From the NCBI RefSeq assembly GCF_000247695.1, contig NW_004624800.1, forward strand, positions 10,772,541-10,836,540: a DNA stretch of 64,000 bases. The letters run 5' to 3'. Below the pieces are notes generated by a model, which was not told the DNA's origin, made no database searches, and saw only the letters and a list, made by a program, of their open reading frames with translations. Both the position numbers and the translations under genes were made by a program. The stretch comes from Heterocephalus glaber (Eukaryota > Chordata > Mammalia > Rodentia > Bathyergidae). Shown piece after piece: positions 55,131-64,000 of this stretch (within the stretch, counting starts at the first letter, position 1; each line of letters opens with the position of its first letter).

Positions 55131-58100
55131 TAGGCCTCAGGTCACTGCTCCAGGCTTAGGACCTAGGAGCCTGGGGAGGCCTGTGGGCTGGGTGGCCTCT
55201 CCTTTTTGGGGTTTTGATCCCCTAATGCGCCACACTGGGGGAGGGGCGTGTTAAATGCCTGGAGCCCCAGGCCTCTTCTAGTCTAAGTTCTGACGCCTGC
55301 CACCTTTGTTCATTAGGACAGATCGTTTCCACAAAGCGTGTGTTTTCTGAGCACCTACTTTACTGTACCAGGTTACTGGTACCCTGGAGGCCCTCCGAGA
55401 GGGCTGCATAGCAAATTTGTCCCTCACCCACTGTCCGTCTTCACCCCTTCCTGCCCGGTGGAGGCCATCTACTTCCTCCACCAGCCCCAGCCTGGCTCCT
55501 GCAAATCTGCACCTGAGCCTGGACCGGCTGCCCTGCTTATGCCTGGTTAGAAAGTCATTTCTTTAAGACGTGGTGTGACCTAAGGCTTCCCTTCACAGCA
55601 CGAGGCCTCTTTGTCTCTAGTTGGCATTGATTTATAAATTCCCCATTTTCGTTGGAAATGATGCCTGGGCCGAGGGTCCTTTGGTTCTGAGTAAACCTGG
55701 AGGTAGGGGCCGTGCAGTGGCTGAGAGCACAGAGCGTGTGTCCCTGGGCAAGTGAGCCTGAGCGATTACTCAGCTTGCTAATCTTCCTCTTCCTCTGGGA
55801 GAAGTGCTTCCTGGCTGGGATTAAGTTCGTGCATCCTGCACTGAAGGTGCTAATGCAGCCCTGAGCCTGGAACAAGGGGAGCTCTTGATGAATCAGTCGG
55901 CTCAAAGAAAGGGCCATGGCTTTAAGGATGAGTGATAGGGGGTGTGGAGCCAGACAGGCCCCTCTTTCCTGCTAGGGGAGGAAACAAGGGGGGTGTGCAG
56001 AGCAGCTGTGGGGTGCAGGAGGGGTGGCAGGGACAGCACAAGGGCTGGGAGAGGGAGGGTGGTTTTCTTGTCACCTTCCTTTCCCCTCTTCTGCCTTCTC
56101 CAGGGGCCAGGCTGAAGGGAAGCAGCATCCCGGCCAACCTGTTTCTCTCTTCCCTGTCCACCCCATCCCAGCTGTTGTCCCTTAGAAACATCCATGTGTT
56201 CATCTCGCATCCCTGGCATCTGGGAAAACACAGGGAAGGTGTACCTGAAATTCAGACTGCTCTCCTGCCTAGGGCTAAGTACACCTCTGAATTGAGTGTA
56301 TTTGTCACCTTTCGCAAAGCAGCTGGGTTATCTAGGATTTGATCAACTGAGTTGGGATTTGATCTCCCACTGTAGGAGCTGGGAAGGGAAGTCTGGAATT
56401 ATGAGCCCATTTGATAGGTGGGCAAAGGAAAGCTCAGAACCCAATGCCAGAGGCCCTGCAAGGCAAGAAGCAGTGCTTCCTTCCAGCCAGCCTCTTTCCC
56501 CTGACACTAAGGCCTTGTGCTGCTCCCCGCAGGCCAGGAAGGTAGAGGCAGGACCCTGGCTGCCGAGCTGGAGGAGGAGGAACAGCATCGGCGCTCAACC
56601 ACTCACAATCAGGATGCCCAGAGAGAGGAGCCTCCTCTGCCCTGCACCCTCTCTGGAGAGAAGCCACAGCCAGAGGTGTTGGGACAGGTAGCCGAGGCTC
56701 ATGCCTGTAGAGGGCGCCAGCCCCCCAGTTCCAGGCCTCTCCCCAAAGACCAAGCACCAGCCCCATCCAAACCCCACCCTCAGGGGGAGGCCAAGCCAGG
56801 GAAGAGGCCCAGCTCTCCAGTCCCTGGCAAGCAGAAGAGGCCCAGCGCCCTGGGTCTGGTGTCTGCATCATCTCCCAGTATGGGCCACTCACCCAGAGCC
56901 AAGCATAACCCAGTGCCTTGTGGGTCAGGCCGGGGCCCCTGCCACCTGGCCAACCTGCTCAGCACACTGGCCCAGAACAGCCAAAGCACAGAACAGAAGA
57001 AAGGGCCCCCAGAGGTGACCTGCCAAGTCCGGAAAAAGACTCGAACCCTGTACCGCTCAGGTGAGTCCCTACAGATGAGAGACTGGGTGTCCACCCAGAA
57101 AGGGCTTGGTGCTGTAAAGAGAATATAGCCCCAGGAGACCAGAGGGGTGTGGCTAGTTTGTTACTTTGTTCTGCATCCCTCTCTTGGCCCCAAGGCCAAG
57201 GCTGGGTTGTCACATCAGAAAGTGAGGTTGGAGCCAGGGTTGGTGGTGCATGTCTATAATCCCAGTGCTCTGCAGGAGAAGGCAGGAAGATCACAAATTC
57301 AAGCCCATCCTGGGTATTCAGTGACTTAGCAAGACCTTGTTTCAAAATGAAAAGGGCTAGGAGTGGAGCTCTTTGTGAAGGGCCTGGGTTCAATCCCCAG
57401 TACCACAGAAAAAAAAAAAAGAAATGAAAGGTTGGAACCAGGATGGAAGTCTGGAAAGTAAACCCACACAAGTCTCTGGACAGTGCCCAAGAGCCAAAGA
57501 AGGCCTGGCCCACTGGGGAGCTTAGGTGCAAGGCTTTTGGGCTGAGGTCAGTGATCTCATCTGCTGGAGATACCTGGCCTTTGGTGGGCATCTCATTTTC
57601 TTCTCTTGCCATGAAACTGGTCTGTAACCTTCTGCAAGTCTCTTCTTCTAGATCAGCTGGAGGAGCTAGAACGGGTTTTTCAAGAAGACCACTATCCCGA
57701 CAGTGACAAGCGCCGGGAGATTGCCCAGATGGTGGGGGTCACGCCCCAGCGCATCATGGTAAGGGGGTGGCTAAGCAGTCAGCAGGGGTGGTCGGGAACC
57801 TTCCCATTGGCACTCTCGAGGGGCAGGAGCATGCTGCATTGCCAACCACCTGAGGGCAGAGGCCAGGTCCTGGATGTGGCTGTGTTCTGCCTGCTTTCCC
57901 AGGGTTACACCAGCCTCAGGCACTAAAAGAGGAAACCACCATACAAACCTTTTTATAAAACCATGCTGTCAGAGAGGCATCTGAAAAAAATGGGGAAGTG
58001 ACCTTCTCATCATGTAGCTCATCTCACGACAGCCAGGACTCTGGCTGGAGGCCTCTCTCAAGTTCAGATACCTTTCCCTGGCAGGTGTGGTTCCAGAACC

Positions 58101-60330
58101 GCCGGGCAAAGTGGCGGAAAGTGGAGAAACTGAGTGAGAAAGAAAAGCAGGACAATGCTGCAGCCCCTGCTAGCAGTCAGGGCAGGTAAGTGTTTGTCCT
58201 CTTCCTGTGCCCCCACTCTGGCAAGCAGCACAGTCCCTGAGGGGACCCTCAGGTCCTGAAGAAGAAACAGGTAGAGGCTGGGCATGAGTCCTGGGCATTG
58301 GCTGGTATGTAGTGGGTTTGACTGGGATGAGGCTAGGAAGCTGTGGCTGCCCCGTAGGAGGCAGAGTCTGGGAGTCCTGTGTCCTTTTCTGCACAAAGGC
58401 TGCAGTCTACATCTAGATGCCACCAGAGCTGAGGTCTGTCTTCTCTCTGCCTCCAGCTCCACAGCTGAGCCCCCACCTGCTGTGCCCATGGACCCAGAGC
58501 CTGGCACCTTCCCTCTCGAGCCCTCTCTGGATACCTTTCCAGGTAAGCTCCCACCTTCAGAGGGTTTGTTGGGAAGACTTGAAAGCTACGAAAACAGTGA
58601 CAACAGAAGGTCCTTGCTTGGTAGAGGCAGGAATGCATGGAGGTTCTCAGGGGTTTGGGTTACAAGGGCCCATTCAGAGCACTCTGGGCATTGCATATGG
58701 TGGCCCCTCTGCTTCCCAGGCCTGAATCCCATATTCTGAACCTTGAGGCCCCTCTTTCCCTTCTGTTCCTAGAGCCCCCCATGCTGCTGACCTCAGACCA
58801 GACTTTGGCCCCTACTCAACAGACTGAGAGTGCTCAGAGGGTAACAGTGACCCCCCCACTCTACAGCCCCCCACCTCTGCAAAGGACCAACCTTCCTCTT
58901 CCCCTGGTCCCTGTCCACACCCCAAAACTTATGCCTCTGCTAATGGATGCTCCAGTCAGTCACCGCAGCTACAAGGATGGCCCCTATGGGTCCTGGAAGA
59001 CAAGGTATGAGACTTGAGAAAGAAAGTGAGCTGCGTTACCTTGGAAGGGGTATTGTATGTTGGGGTCACCACCAAGACAGGGTGAGGGAGGGGGAGTGAG
59101 GCCACCTCTGAACCTCACTGAATCCTCCCCTGTCCCACATAGCTTCACCCCACCACCCACCTTCTCATATTTGGAAGACCTGGAGTCCCAGGATTACCAA
59201 CCAAGCCACCAGTTCTCCCAGGCTCCACCAACCCAGCTGTTCCAAGCCCCTCAGCCCCAGCTGCCATACCTGCCGCCCTTGCCCTTGCCCATGCCCGGTT
59301 CACTGTCGTTTCCACCGCCACCAGAAGATCCTCTCTTTTCCTTTCCTTGTGGCCCTGCTGGAGGCACGTCACAGAGCTACTGCCCAGGACCCCCATCAGG
59401 GCAGATCCTGCTGCAGCCACCCGCTGGGAATATGGGTGAGTGGAAGAAAACTTCCCCTTGGAATTGAGGAAGGTGCCTGGGGGAAGAGAGCCTCACACTC
59501 TGGAGGGTAGACTGAGGCAAGGCAATGAGTGATGAGAAAATCCATTTCCTTAGGTCTGGTTCCTGGGCCAGCTCATCTGGTTACAGCTCTCCCAAGGCTC
59601 AGTGCTGGACTTGGAAATGGGACTAAGTCCTGATGCCATTGAAGAATTAGAAACAATATGAGTGGGAATACTTGTCACGGTAGATGGCAGCTGTTAGTAT
59701 TCTGCTGGGCCACCTAGACTTCAGCAATCCCAGTGCCTCCATCTCATTGAGACTAAATTCTAGCAGGAAGGGATGGACGATACATTCAGGAGGTTCCCAG
59801 CCTCCTAGCTGCCTATGTGACACTTTGCCTGACCTGTGGTCCTGCCTGGGTCTGAGATACCAAACTGCAGAACCTGGATTCCAGGACTTGCACTGGGATC
59901 TTGAGCTATGGTTCCATGGACAGGGACAGAAGGACTCTGTTTCAGAATACACTGAATAATGTCTGATATTTAGTCCAGTCCAGTAACTGCTTGACCCTTT
60001 CACCCCACAGGCACAGTCCCCTGGAGTGACCCCTATTTGCCAGAACTGCCCTTCCCTGGTCCGTTCTGCACACAGGCTCCGGGGCACTCCCCAGCAGGAG
60101 ATGGCTACTTCTCCGATCTATTTGCACCTCCCTGCACCCAGGCTACAAGCAGGCAACCTTCACCAGGATTTGCCCAGGTGCTGGAAGGGGGCAGACCAGG
60201 AATTGGGCCCTTACCCAGCAAGGTGCAAGAGGAGCAGACTGCCTCTTCCCTGGAGCACCCCAGGATACCAGCAGAGGTCAGAGAGGAAGATAAGAATAGC
60301 CAGGTCTCCTCATTGAGGGCCAAAGAGTGA
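55068..60330 (+). CDS. NOBOX: NOBOX oogenesis homeobox, complete gene of eight coding exons
   Basis: NOBOX is a nuclear homeodomain transcription factor of oocytes that activates oocyte genes such as Gdf9 and Pou5f1 in mouse; its loss causes early follicle failure. Coding exons: 55068-55104, 56533-57060, 57652-57758, 58085-58185, 58457-58542, 58773-59004, 59143-59435, 60011-60330. All introns are GT/AG, and phases fit throughout, giving 1704 nt, 567 residues. The homeodomain is residues 179-238. N-terminal [19 protein letters not shown] and the long Pro-rich C-terminus match human NOBOX closely. The eight-exon layout agrees with the mouse gene as I recall it. No frameshift or internal stop is present. 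Confidence 0.95.
55690..55795 (-). repeat. MIR-like fragment in NOBOX intron 1
   Basis: 'GTGTCCCTGGGCAAGTGAGC', 'TTACTCAGCTTGCTAATC' and 'TTCCTCTTCCTCTGGGA' follow the reverse MIR order weakly. The rest of intron 1 (55105-56532) holds no clear repeat and no exon I can support. Confidence 0.35.
56533..57060 (+). CDS. NOBOX: NOBOX exon 2 (N-terminal region and start of homeodomain)
   Basis: Acceptor CTCCCCGCAG, donor TCAG|GTGAGT, phases 1 to 1, residues 13-189. It begins as [17 protein letters not shown], is rich in Pro, Gly and charged residues, and is the least conserved part against human up to about residue 110. It then has the conserved [19 protein letters not shown] block and [17 protein letters not shown], which supplies homeodomain positions 1-10, including Arg5 of the N-terminal arm that contacts the DNA minor groove. 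Confidence 0.93.
57235..57420 (+). mobile_element. B1-ID composite SINE in NOBOX intron 2
   Basis: B1 unit: 'GGTTGGTGGTGCATGTCTAT', 'AATCCCAGTGCTCTGCAGG', 'AGACCTTGTTTCAAAATG'. ID unit: 'AAGGGCCTGGGTTCAATCCC' with shortened middle, then a 13-A run. AGGTTGGAGCC before and AGGTTGGAACC after form an imperfect target-site duplication. Sense orientation. Confidence 0.85.
57652..57758 (+). CDS. NOBOX: NOBOX exon 3 (homeodomain helices 1, 2 and start of 3)
   Basis: Acceptor TCTTCTTCTAG, donor ATG|GTAAGG. It encodes [18 protein letters not shown] and [17 protein letters not shown] with the invariant Leu16 and Phe20 of homeodomains. It matches human NOBOX at nearly every residue. The exon ends in phase 0 just before the VWFQNRR motif, a place where many paired-class homeobox genes carry an intron. 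Confidence 0.97.
58085..58185 (+). CDS. NOBOX: NOBOX exon 4 (homeodomain recognition helix)
   Basis: Acceptor TTTCCCTGGCAG, donor CAG|GTAAGT. It encodes [20 protein letters not shown], residues 225 onward. Trp48, Phe49, Asn51 and Arg53 of the recognition helix are all present, with Gln at position 50, which sets preference for TAATTG/TAATTA-type sites. The basic run RRAKWRK likely also acts in nuclear import. A low-complexity Ala/Ser/Gln stretch follows. Confidence 0.97.
58457..58542 (+). CDS. NOBOX: NOBOX exon 5
   Basis: Acceptor CTCTGCCTCCAG, donor CCAG|GTAAGC. It encodes [18 protein letters not shown] and [10 protein letters not shown], a Pro/Glu-rich linker that aligns with human NOBOX (SSAAEILPAVPMEPKPDPF). 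No structured domain is expected. Confidence 0.93.
58773..59004 (+). CDS. NOBOX: NOBOX exon 6
   Basis: Acceptor TTCTGTTCCTAG, donor CAAG|GTATGA (a weaker donor with GTATGA). It encodes [19 protein letters not shown] and [20 protein letters not shown], strongly similar to human. The Pro/Leu-rich character suggests a transactivation or cofactor-binding tail. Confidence 0.93.
59143..59435 (+). CDS. NOBOX: NOBOX exon 7
   Basis: Acceptor TGTCCCACATAG, donor ATGG|GTGAGT. It encodes [18 protein letters not shown] and a Pro/Gln/Leu-rich stretch ([19 protein letters not shown]), then [13 protein letters not shown], all present in human NOBOX. It is the most proline-rich part of the protein. Confidence 0.95.
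60011..60330 (+). CDS. NOBOX: NOBOX exon 8 (C-terminus and stop)
   Basis: Acceptor TTTCACCCCACAG. It encodes [34 protein letters not shown] and ends [13 protein letters not shown] with stop TGA at 60328. Human NOBOX, as I recall it, ends at DKNSHVP, so this protein runs about six residues further, most likely from a shifted stop position. Confidence 0.95.
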
Positions 60331-60504
60331 AGAAGAGGGTCAGTGATGGGACAGGATTGGGGCACCCATGCAAAGAATGGTAATTGGAAGGCTGGGAAGA
60401 CAATGGAGTGTTGACTAGGGTCAACCTCTGCCCGATTGTGGGCTTGTCTCACTGGACATTGGCTGGACAAGGAAGAGGGTTGGCCCACCCTTTTTCCTGC
60501 TCCT

Positions 60505-60620
60505 CCAAAGCCTGGTCCTGAAGAAAGGAAAGCCCTTATTACTTCTGAATGTGTTATCAGTTTCCAAAGCCTGGTCCTGAAGAAAGGAAAGCCCTTATTA
60601 CTTCTGAATGTTATCAGTTT
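60505..60620 (+). repeat. Tandem duplication of 59 bp in the NOBOX 3' UTR
   Basis: Copy 1 at 60505-60563 and copy 2 at 60564-60620 both begin CCAAAGCCTGGTCCTGAAGA and end TTATCAGTTT. They differ only by a 2-bp GT missing from copy 2 (GAATGTGTTATC versus GAATGTTATC). Confidence 0.97.
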
Positions 60621-60669
60621 CTGTAGTTTTCTTTTTTTGGTAGACACTGAGCTAGTGTCTATTGTATGC

Positions 60670-60675
60670 AATAAA
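60670..60675 (+). terminator. NOBOX polyadenylation signal AATAAA
   Basis: Canonical AATAAA 340 bp after the stop codon, with a U/GU-rich element 25-35 bp downstream (TCTCTGTGTGTTTCTC). Confidence 0.85.
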
Positions 60676-60699
60676 TTGGTCTACCATTGGGCTTTTCTC

Positions 60700-61170
60700 T
60701 GTGTGTTTCTCCCTCGGCTAATGAAGAGCTGTTTCCTATCTTTAAGGTGGCCAGTTATTGGATGTAACCCTTAGGGCAAGTCTCCACTGGGCATGATGAT
60801 ACACAGCCTACCATTGTCCCTAGGCTGTCTCTCCACTAAAGGAGAAACTGGACACTGAGTTTTTCTCTCAGTCCTCCCATTAAGCTGTGTTCTATCCCCA
60901 AACCCAGAATTGAACCTGAGTCTGGGCCTCTCTGAAACTTGGGTCCTGGGGGACACCATGGCAAGAGAATTCTAAGGCCATTTAAGGTCAAGTCTCCAGT
61001 ATTCTTTTCCCAAAACTCCTTTTTTAAAGGGGAGAGGAAGATAGAAGGAGTGAAGGAGGAGGGTGACCCAAACAAGAATGGCACGTACATAGTTTCCTCT
61101 AATGGGGTGGTGCCTCAGTATCCCCAGTCTGTTAGCATAGACTGTACTGGGCTGGGATAAAGAATCCACG
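60700..61170. other. Downstream flank of NOBOX
   Basis: No repeat or gene recognised; the sequence appears single-copy. Confidence 0.5.
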
Positions 61171-61172
61171 GT

Positions 61173-61258
61173 TTTGCCAAGGATTTAGCTCAGTGATGCC
61201 TCCACCTGCCTCACAAATGCAAGGTCCTGAGTTCGCTCCCCAGTACCAAAAAAAGAAT
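61173..61258 (+). mobile_element. ID-type SINE with target-site duplication
   Basis: 'AAGGATTTAGCTCAGTGATG', box B 'GAGTTCGCTCCCCAGTACC' and an A-run. AGAATCCACGGT (61161-61172) and AGAATCCAGGGT (61259-61270) flank it with one mismatch. Confidence 0.88.
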
Positions 61259-61568
61259 AGAATCCAGGGTCTTTACTATCTTCCCTTATCCCAGCTTGCT
61301 GAGGTACCAAATGACACATTGCTAGGCACCTTGAGAAGTCACCTAAAACAATCACTCTTTCCTAGTTAATTCTTACCATGTACTGTAGTTGAGTGATTTT
61401 GTTCCTTTATGGTAACCCTGGAGATGGTAGCTAATCTAGGGAGCTATGGCAGAGGCCTGAGGTGTGAGAAGAGGGAATGAGTGTAGACAAAGATGAAGAA
61501 TGCCTCCTTATAGTCTAAGGCAGTTGGGAATACATTTAGCACCCCACATGTATAGCAGTATCCAAATA

Positions 61569-61868
61569 CAGTAAGTCCCTGACTTATGGAGAACTTTCAC
61601 AGATACAAACGGACCTCGAATTACAAACATGCATAGATGTGAACAAATAGCGGAAGTAGCTCAGGTGTGTGGTGGACATTGTCATAGTTGTGCTGGTGTG
61701 TGCTTACTGTACAGTGCCATAGTGTACAGTATTTTTGTGTGCTTGGATTTTTTTTTGCTTTCCATTGTATATTTGTGTCAAAGGTGTATGAGACTCACTT
61801 TGATGGACTTATCAACAAACCAACTCACATTCTGGAACAGAACGGGTTCATAAGTCAAGGACCTACTG
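61569..61868. mobile_element. Tigger-type non-autonomous DNA transposon, 300 bp
   Basis: Left end CAGTAAGTCCCTGACTTATG and the reverse complement of the right end CAGTAGGTCCTTGACTTATG are inverted repeats with three differences over 20 bp. TA flanks both ends (61567-61568, 61869-61870). The interior has 'GTTACTGTACAGTGCC'-like sequence and no transposase. Confidence 0.85.
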
Positions 61869-62118
61869 TAGTTAGAATTTGAGGACTGTTGATTCAAATG
61901 ACTTCATTGTGTATTTAGTACAGTGTTTGTGGATATAGGGTATCACTTTGCACCTCCAAATAATTGTCTGATTATTGGAAAATATACTGTACATTTTAAA
62001 AACTTGGACAATTAACTCATATCCATCAGTAATTTTTGGATCAAAGCCTATAATAGAAAAGGAAACATGGAAATGGGTAGGAAACCTCTTACACAAGTAT
62101 TCATGTTCTTTTATCTGT

Positions 62119-62445
62119 ATAGCAGATCCTTCATATTGACAGGTCTACATCCACAGATTCCACTGCATCAAAAATACTCCGAAAAAAATTGTATCTATAC
62201 TGAATATATACATTTTTCTTGCTATTTCCAAAATAAGAAAGTATAACTGTTTACACAGCATTTAACTGTCTTAAACTTTTAAGAAATCTAAACTATATAT
62301 AGTTGCATATATATGTGTGTGCGTAGGTAATACGCAAGTATGCAAATACTATGCCACTGTATATAAGGGACACGTGCATTCACAGACTTTGGTACCCATA
62401 GAAGTCCTGGAGCCAACTCGCTATGGATACCAAGGAATGACTCTA
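62119..62445 (-). mobile_element. MER2 (Tigger-derived DNA transposon), minus strand
   Basis: In reverse it follows MER2: 'AAAAATACTCCGAAAAAAATTG', 'CACAGCATTTAACTG', 'GTATGCAAATACTATGCCACTG', 'ATATAAGGGACACGTGCATTC', 'ACCAAGGAATGACTCTA'. It is the third MER2 in the window. Confidence 0.8.
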
Positions 62446-62529
62446 AGTTTTACTAACCAACAGTGTTTAATATCTCCATCTTGCTATTCTAATCACCATC
62501 TTATATTGTCCCTCAAGGATTATAATAGC

Positions 62530-63320
62530 CAGGTTTCAGCATCTTTAATTTGGGGATTAGGATGTATACAAAGAAATATGAAATGGCCAGTAAGAACAGG
62601 AAAAAATGTTCGGTATCTTTGGCTACTAGAGAACTGCAAATCAAAACAACATTAAGTTCCCTTCTCATTCTAGTAAGAATGGCTCTCATCATGGACTCAA
62701 ACAACAAAAGCTGGGGAGGCTATAGGGGAAAAGGGAACTCTTTACATTGTTGGTGGGAATATAACCTAGTACAGTCACTGTGGAAATCAGTACAGAGATT
62801 CTCAAAACCCAAAAATAGAAATTTCATTTGACCCAGCTGTGCCTCTTCTGGATATCTTCCTGAAAGAGTTAAAGTTATCATATTACAGTGACACATGCAT
62901 ACCCATACTAATAGCAGCAAAATTCCCAATAGCTAAAGTATGAAAGTGGCCAAATGCCCATCAATGTATTAATGCATAAAGAAAATGTGGGTTGTATATA
63001 CACAGTGGACTACTACTCAGCCATAGAGATGGACAGATTTAAGTCATTTATAGGAAAATGGCTGGATCTTGAGACCATAATGCTAAGTGAAATAGACATA
63101 GAAGGTTGAATATTGCATAGTTTCTCTTATATGAAAACCCCAAAATATAAATAATTTAAAGAGCAGAATAAAAGAGAAGGGTACAGGGAGGTAATCTTTG
63201 TGGAGACGGAAAGTGGAGAGAGGGTAGGGTAGGGTGGAGGAAGTAAAAATGATCAAGATGTGATATATCTCCAAGGTGAATGTAAGTATTATTGCAAATA
63301 TATAAAAATAATAGAAAGCA
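62530..63320 (+). mobile_element. 5'-truncated L1, ORF2 C-terminus to 3' UTR
   Basis: 'AGAACTGCAAATCAAAACAAC', 'TGTTGGTGGGAATATAACC', 'GGAAATCAGTACAGAGATTC' and 'CTACTACTCAGCCATAGAGAT' are L1 ORF2 end codons, badly broken by stops. The purine-rich 3' UTR is shorter than in other copies and the tail is A-rich at about 63300-63320. Confidence 0.85.
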
Positions 63321-63324
63321 AACA

Positions 63325-64000
63325 CAAAATGAGTTGAGTACTAAAAATCAACGTTCGACCTGATGAAGAGGTGGAAGGAACCAAGCTGCCGATGTATAGG
63401 AATCTGCACCATCATCCATGGAGTATCATACAGTTTTGGGTTTCCACTGAGGCGGAGGGGGGCCTAACTGTCTTACACAAGAATTAACATTTTGAGTCTA
63501 AATATGCAAAGATTTATGTTACTTGTTCAGTTTCACTGGATTACTTTTAGCTCAAGTTTTTAAAGATGTTTCACAGTTCTTATATAACACCCAGTTTTAC
63601 AACTTTGTTTTACCTGCAGATTTGATCAGTAGGTTTCATGTATTTCATAATGAAATAATTGATAATGTAGTGAATGATATAGGTAAGTACAAGTTATTTT
63701 GGCATCCCTACTTGAAATATTCCATTAATAGGCTCTTTGTGTAGAGAGTTAAACTAGCTACAATTCTGCCTTACCTTCTGTATTACCCAAAGCCATTCCA
63801 CAAACATTTTCTGGAGATAAATGCTCTTTAATGACTCAATAATGTCAAAACACATTTTCTGTAGAGCACCTGGATAATGTAACATTCTTATAAACCTAAG
63901 CATGTAAAAAATGAGATTAGTTTGAGGAGGCATATACTCAGGAAACACCCATTTTCTTTTATCTAGATTTTTTTTTCTAAATATACACCACCTTTCAACA
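63325..64000. other. Intergenic stretch at the right edge
   Basis: AT-rich DNA with no recognised gene or young repeat. Confidence 0.5.

Larger units (their letters stand above)
60331..60695 (+). other. NOBOX: NOBOX 3' UTR
   Basis: It runs from the TGA to about 20 bp after AATAAA at 60670-60675. The GT-rich CTGTGTGTTTCTC downstream (about 60700) is a proper downstream element. A 59-bp tandem duplication at 60505-60620 makes up nearly a third of this short 3' UTR. Confidence 0.8.

Noticed and set aside
54606..55254. Plus- and minus-strand open frames of 100-167 codons upstream of and over NOBOX exon 1
   Set aside because: Overlapping frames in several phases are expected from CpG-rich DNA with few stop codons.
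56104..56220. Possible extra NOBOX exon after TTCTGCCTTCTCCAG
   Set aside because: The acceptor looks good, but no matching donor or NOBOX-like peptide follows, and exons 1 and 2 already fit in phase without it.
56434..57612. Long minus-strand open frames (152 and 217 codons) across NOBOX exon 2 and intron 2
   Set aside because: They lie opposite a GC-rich coding exon, cross a SINE and an intron, and have no known motif.

Overview
This is a mammalian nuclear DNA window of about 64 kb, most likely from a non-murid rodent. The organism call is inferred from repeats. There are many short tRNA-derived SINEs of the ID type (box A around 'TAGCTCAGTGG', box B around 'GTTCAATCCCC', short A-rich tails), 7SL-derived B1-like SINEs, composite B1+ID SINEs, rodent-style L1 3' ends with G/A-rich 3' UTRs, and old eutherian repeats (MER2/Tigger, MER5A, MIR, L2). 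The species cannot be fixed from sequence alone.

Two protein-coding genes are supported, both on the + strand. (1) The last coding exon of TPK1 (thiamin pyrophosphokinase 1) lies at 18292-18410, so positions 1-18291 are the final TPK1 intron; a 3' UTR probably follows to about 20.0 kb. (2) A complete NOBOX gene (oocyte-specific homeobox transcription factor) lies at 55068-60330. It has eight coding exons with canonical GT/AG borders and compatible phases, giving 1704 nt and 567 codons plus stop, and an AATAAA signal at 60670. TPK1 and NOBOX are also neighbours in the same orientation in human, so this is the conserved TPK1-NOBOX block.

Layout. 1-18291: TPK1 intron with an L1 tail at the left edge, ID SINEs, two related unclassified repeats, an L1 ORF2 fragment interrupted by a Tigger-like transposon, MER2 and MER44/Tigger7-like elements. 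18292-20.0 kb: TPK1 terminal exon and probable 3' UTR. 20-55 kb: intergenic DNA with an L1 nested inside a SINE (26.5-28.3 kb), an 11-kb stretch poor in young SINEs (29.5-40.5 kb), a 146-bp assembly gap inside a GA-rich repeat (41.9 kb), an old L1 (43.2-44.7 kb), a compact mariner-type element with nearly perfect inverted ends (45.3-45.7 kb), further L1 tails, and two mariner transposase remnants pointing outward from each other (53.5-54.0 kb). 54.8-55.1 kb: GC-rich promoter and first exon of NOBOX. 60.7-64 kb: downstream DNA with ID, Tigger, MER2 and L1 copies.

TPK1 makes the cofactor thiamin diphosphate in the cytosol and NOBOX regulates oocyte genes. Their functions are unrelated, and adjacency reflects synteny, not a shared pathway. 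I found no evidence of an undescribed multi-gene system. The most interesting signals are the mariner-type element, the nested insertions that give relative ages, a tandem duplication in the NOBOX 3' UTR, and candidate conserved non-coding stretches. Repeat family names and boundaries are by eye and approximate.
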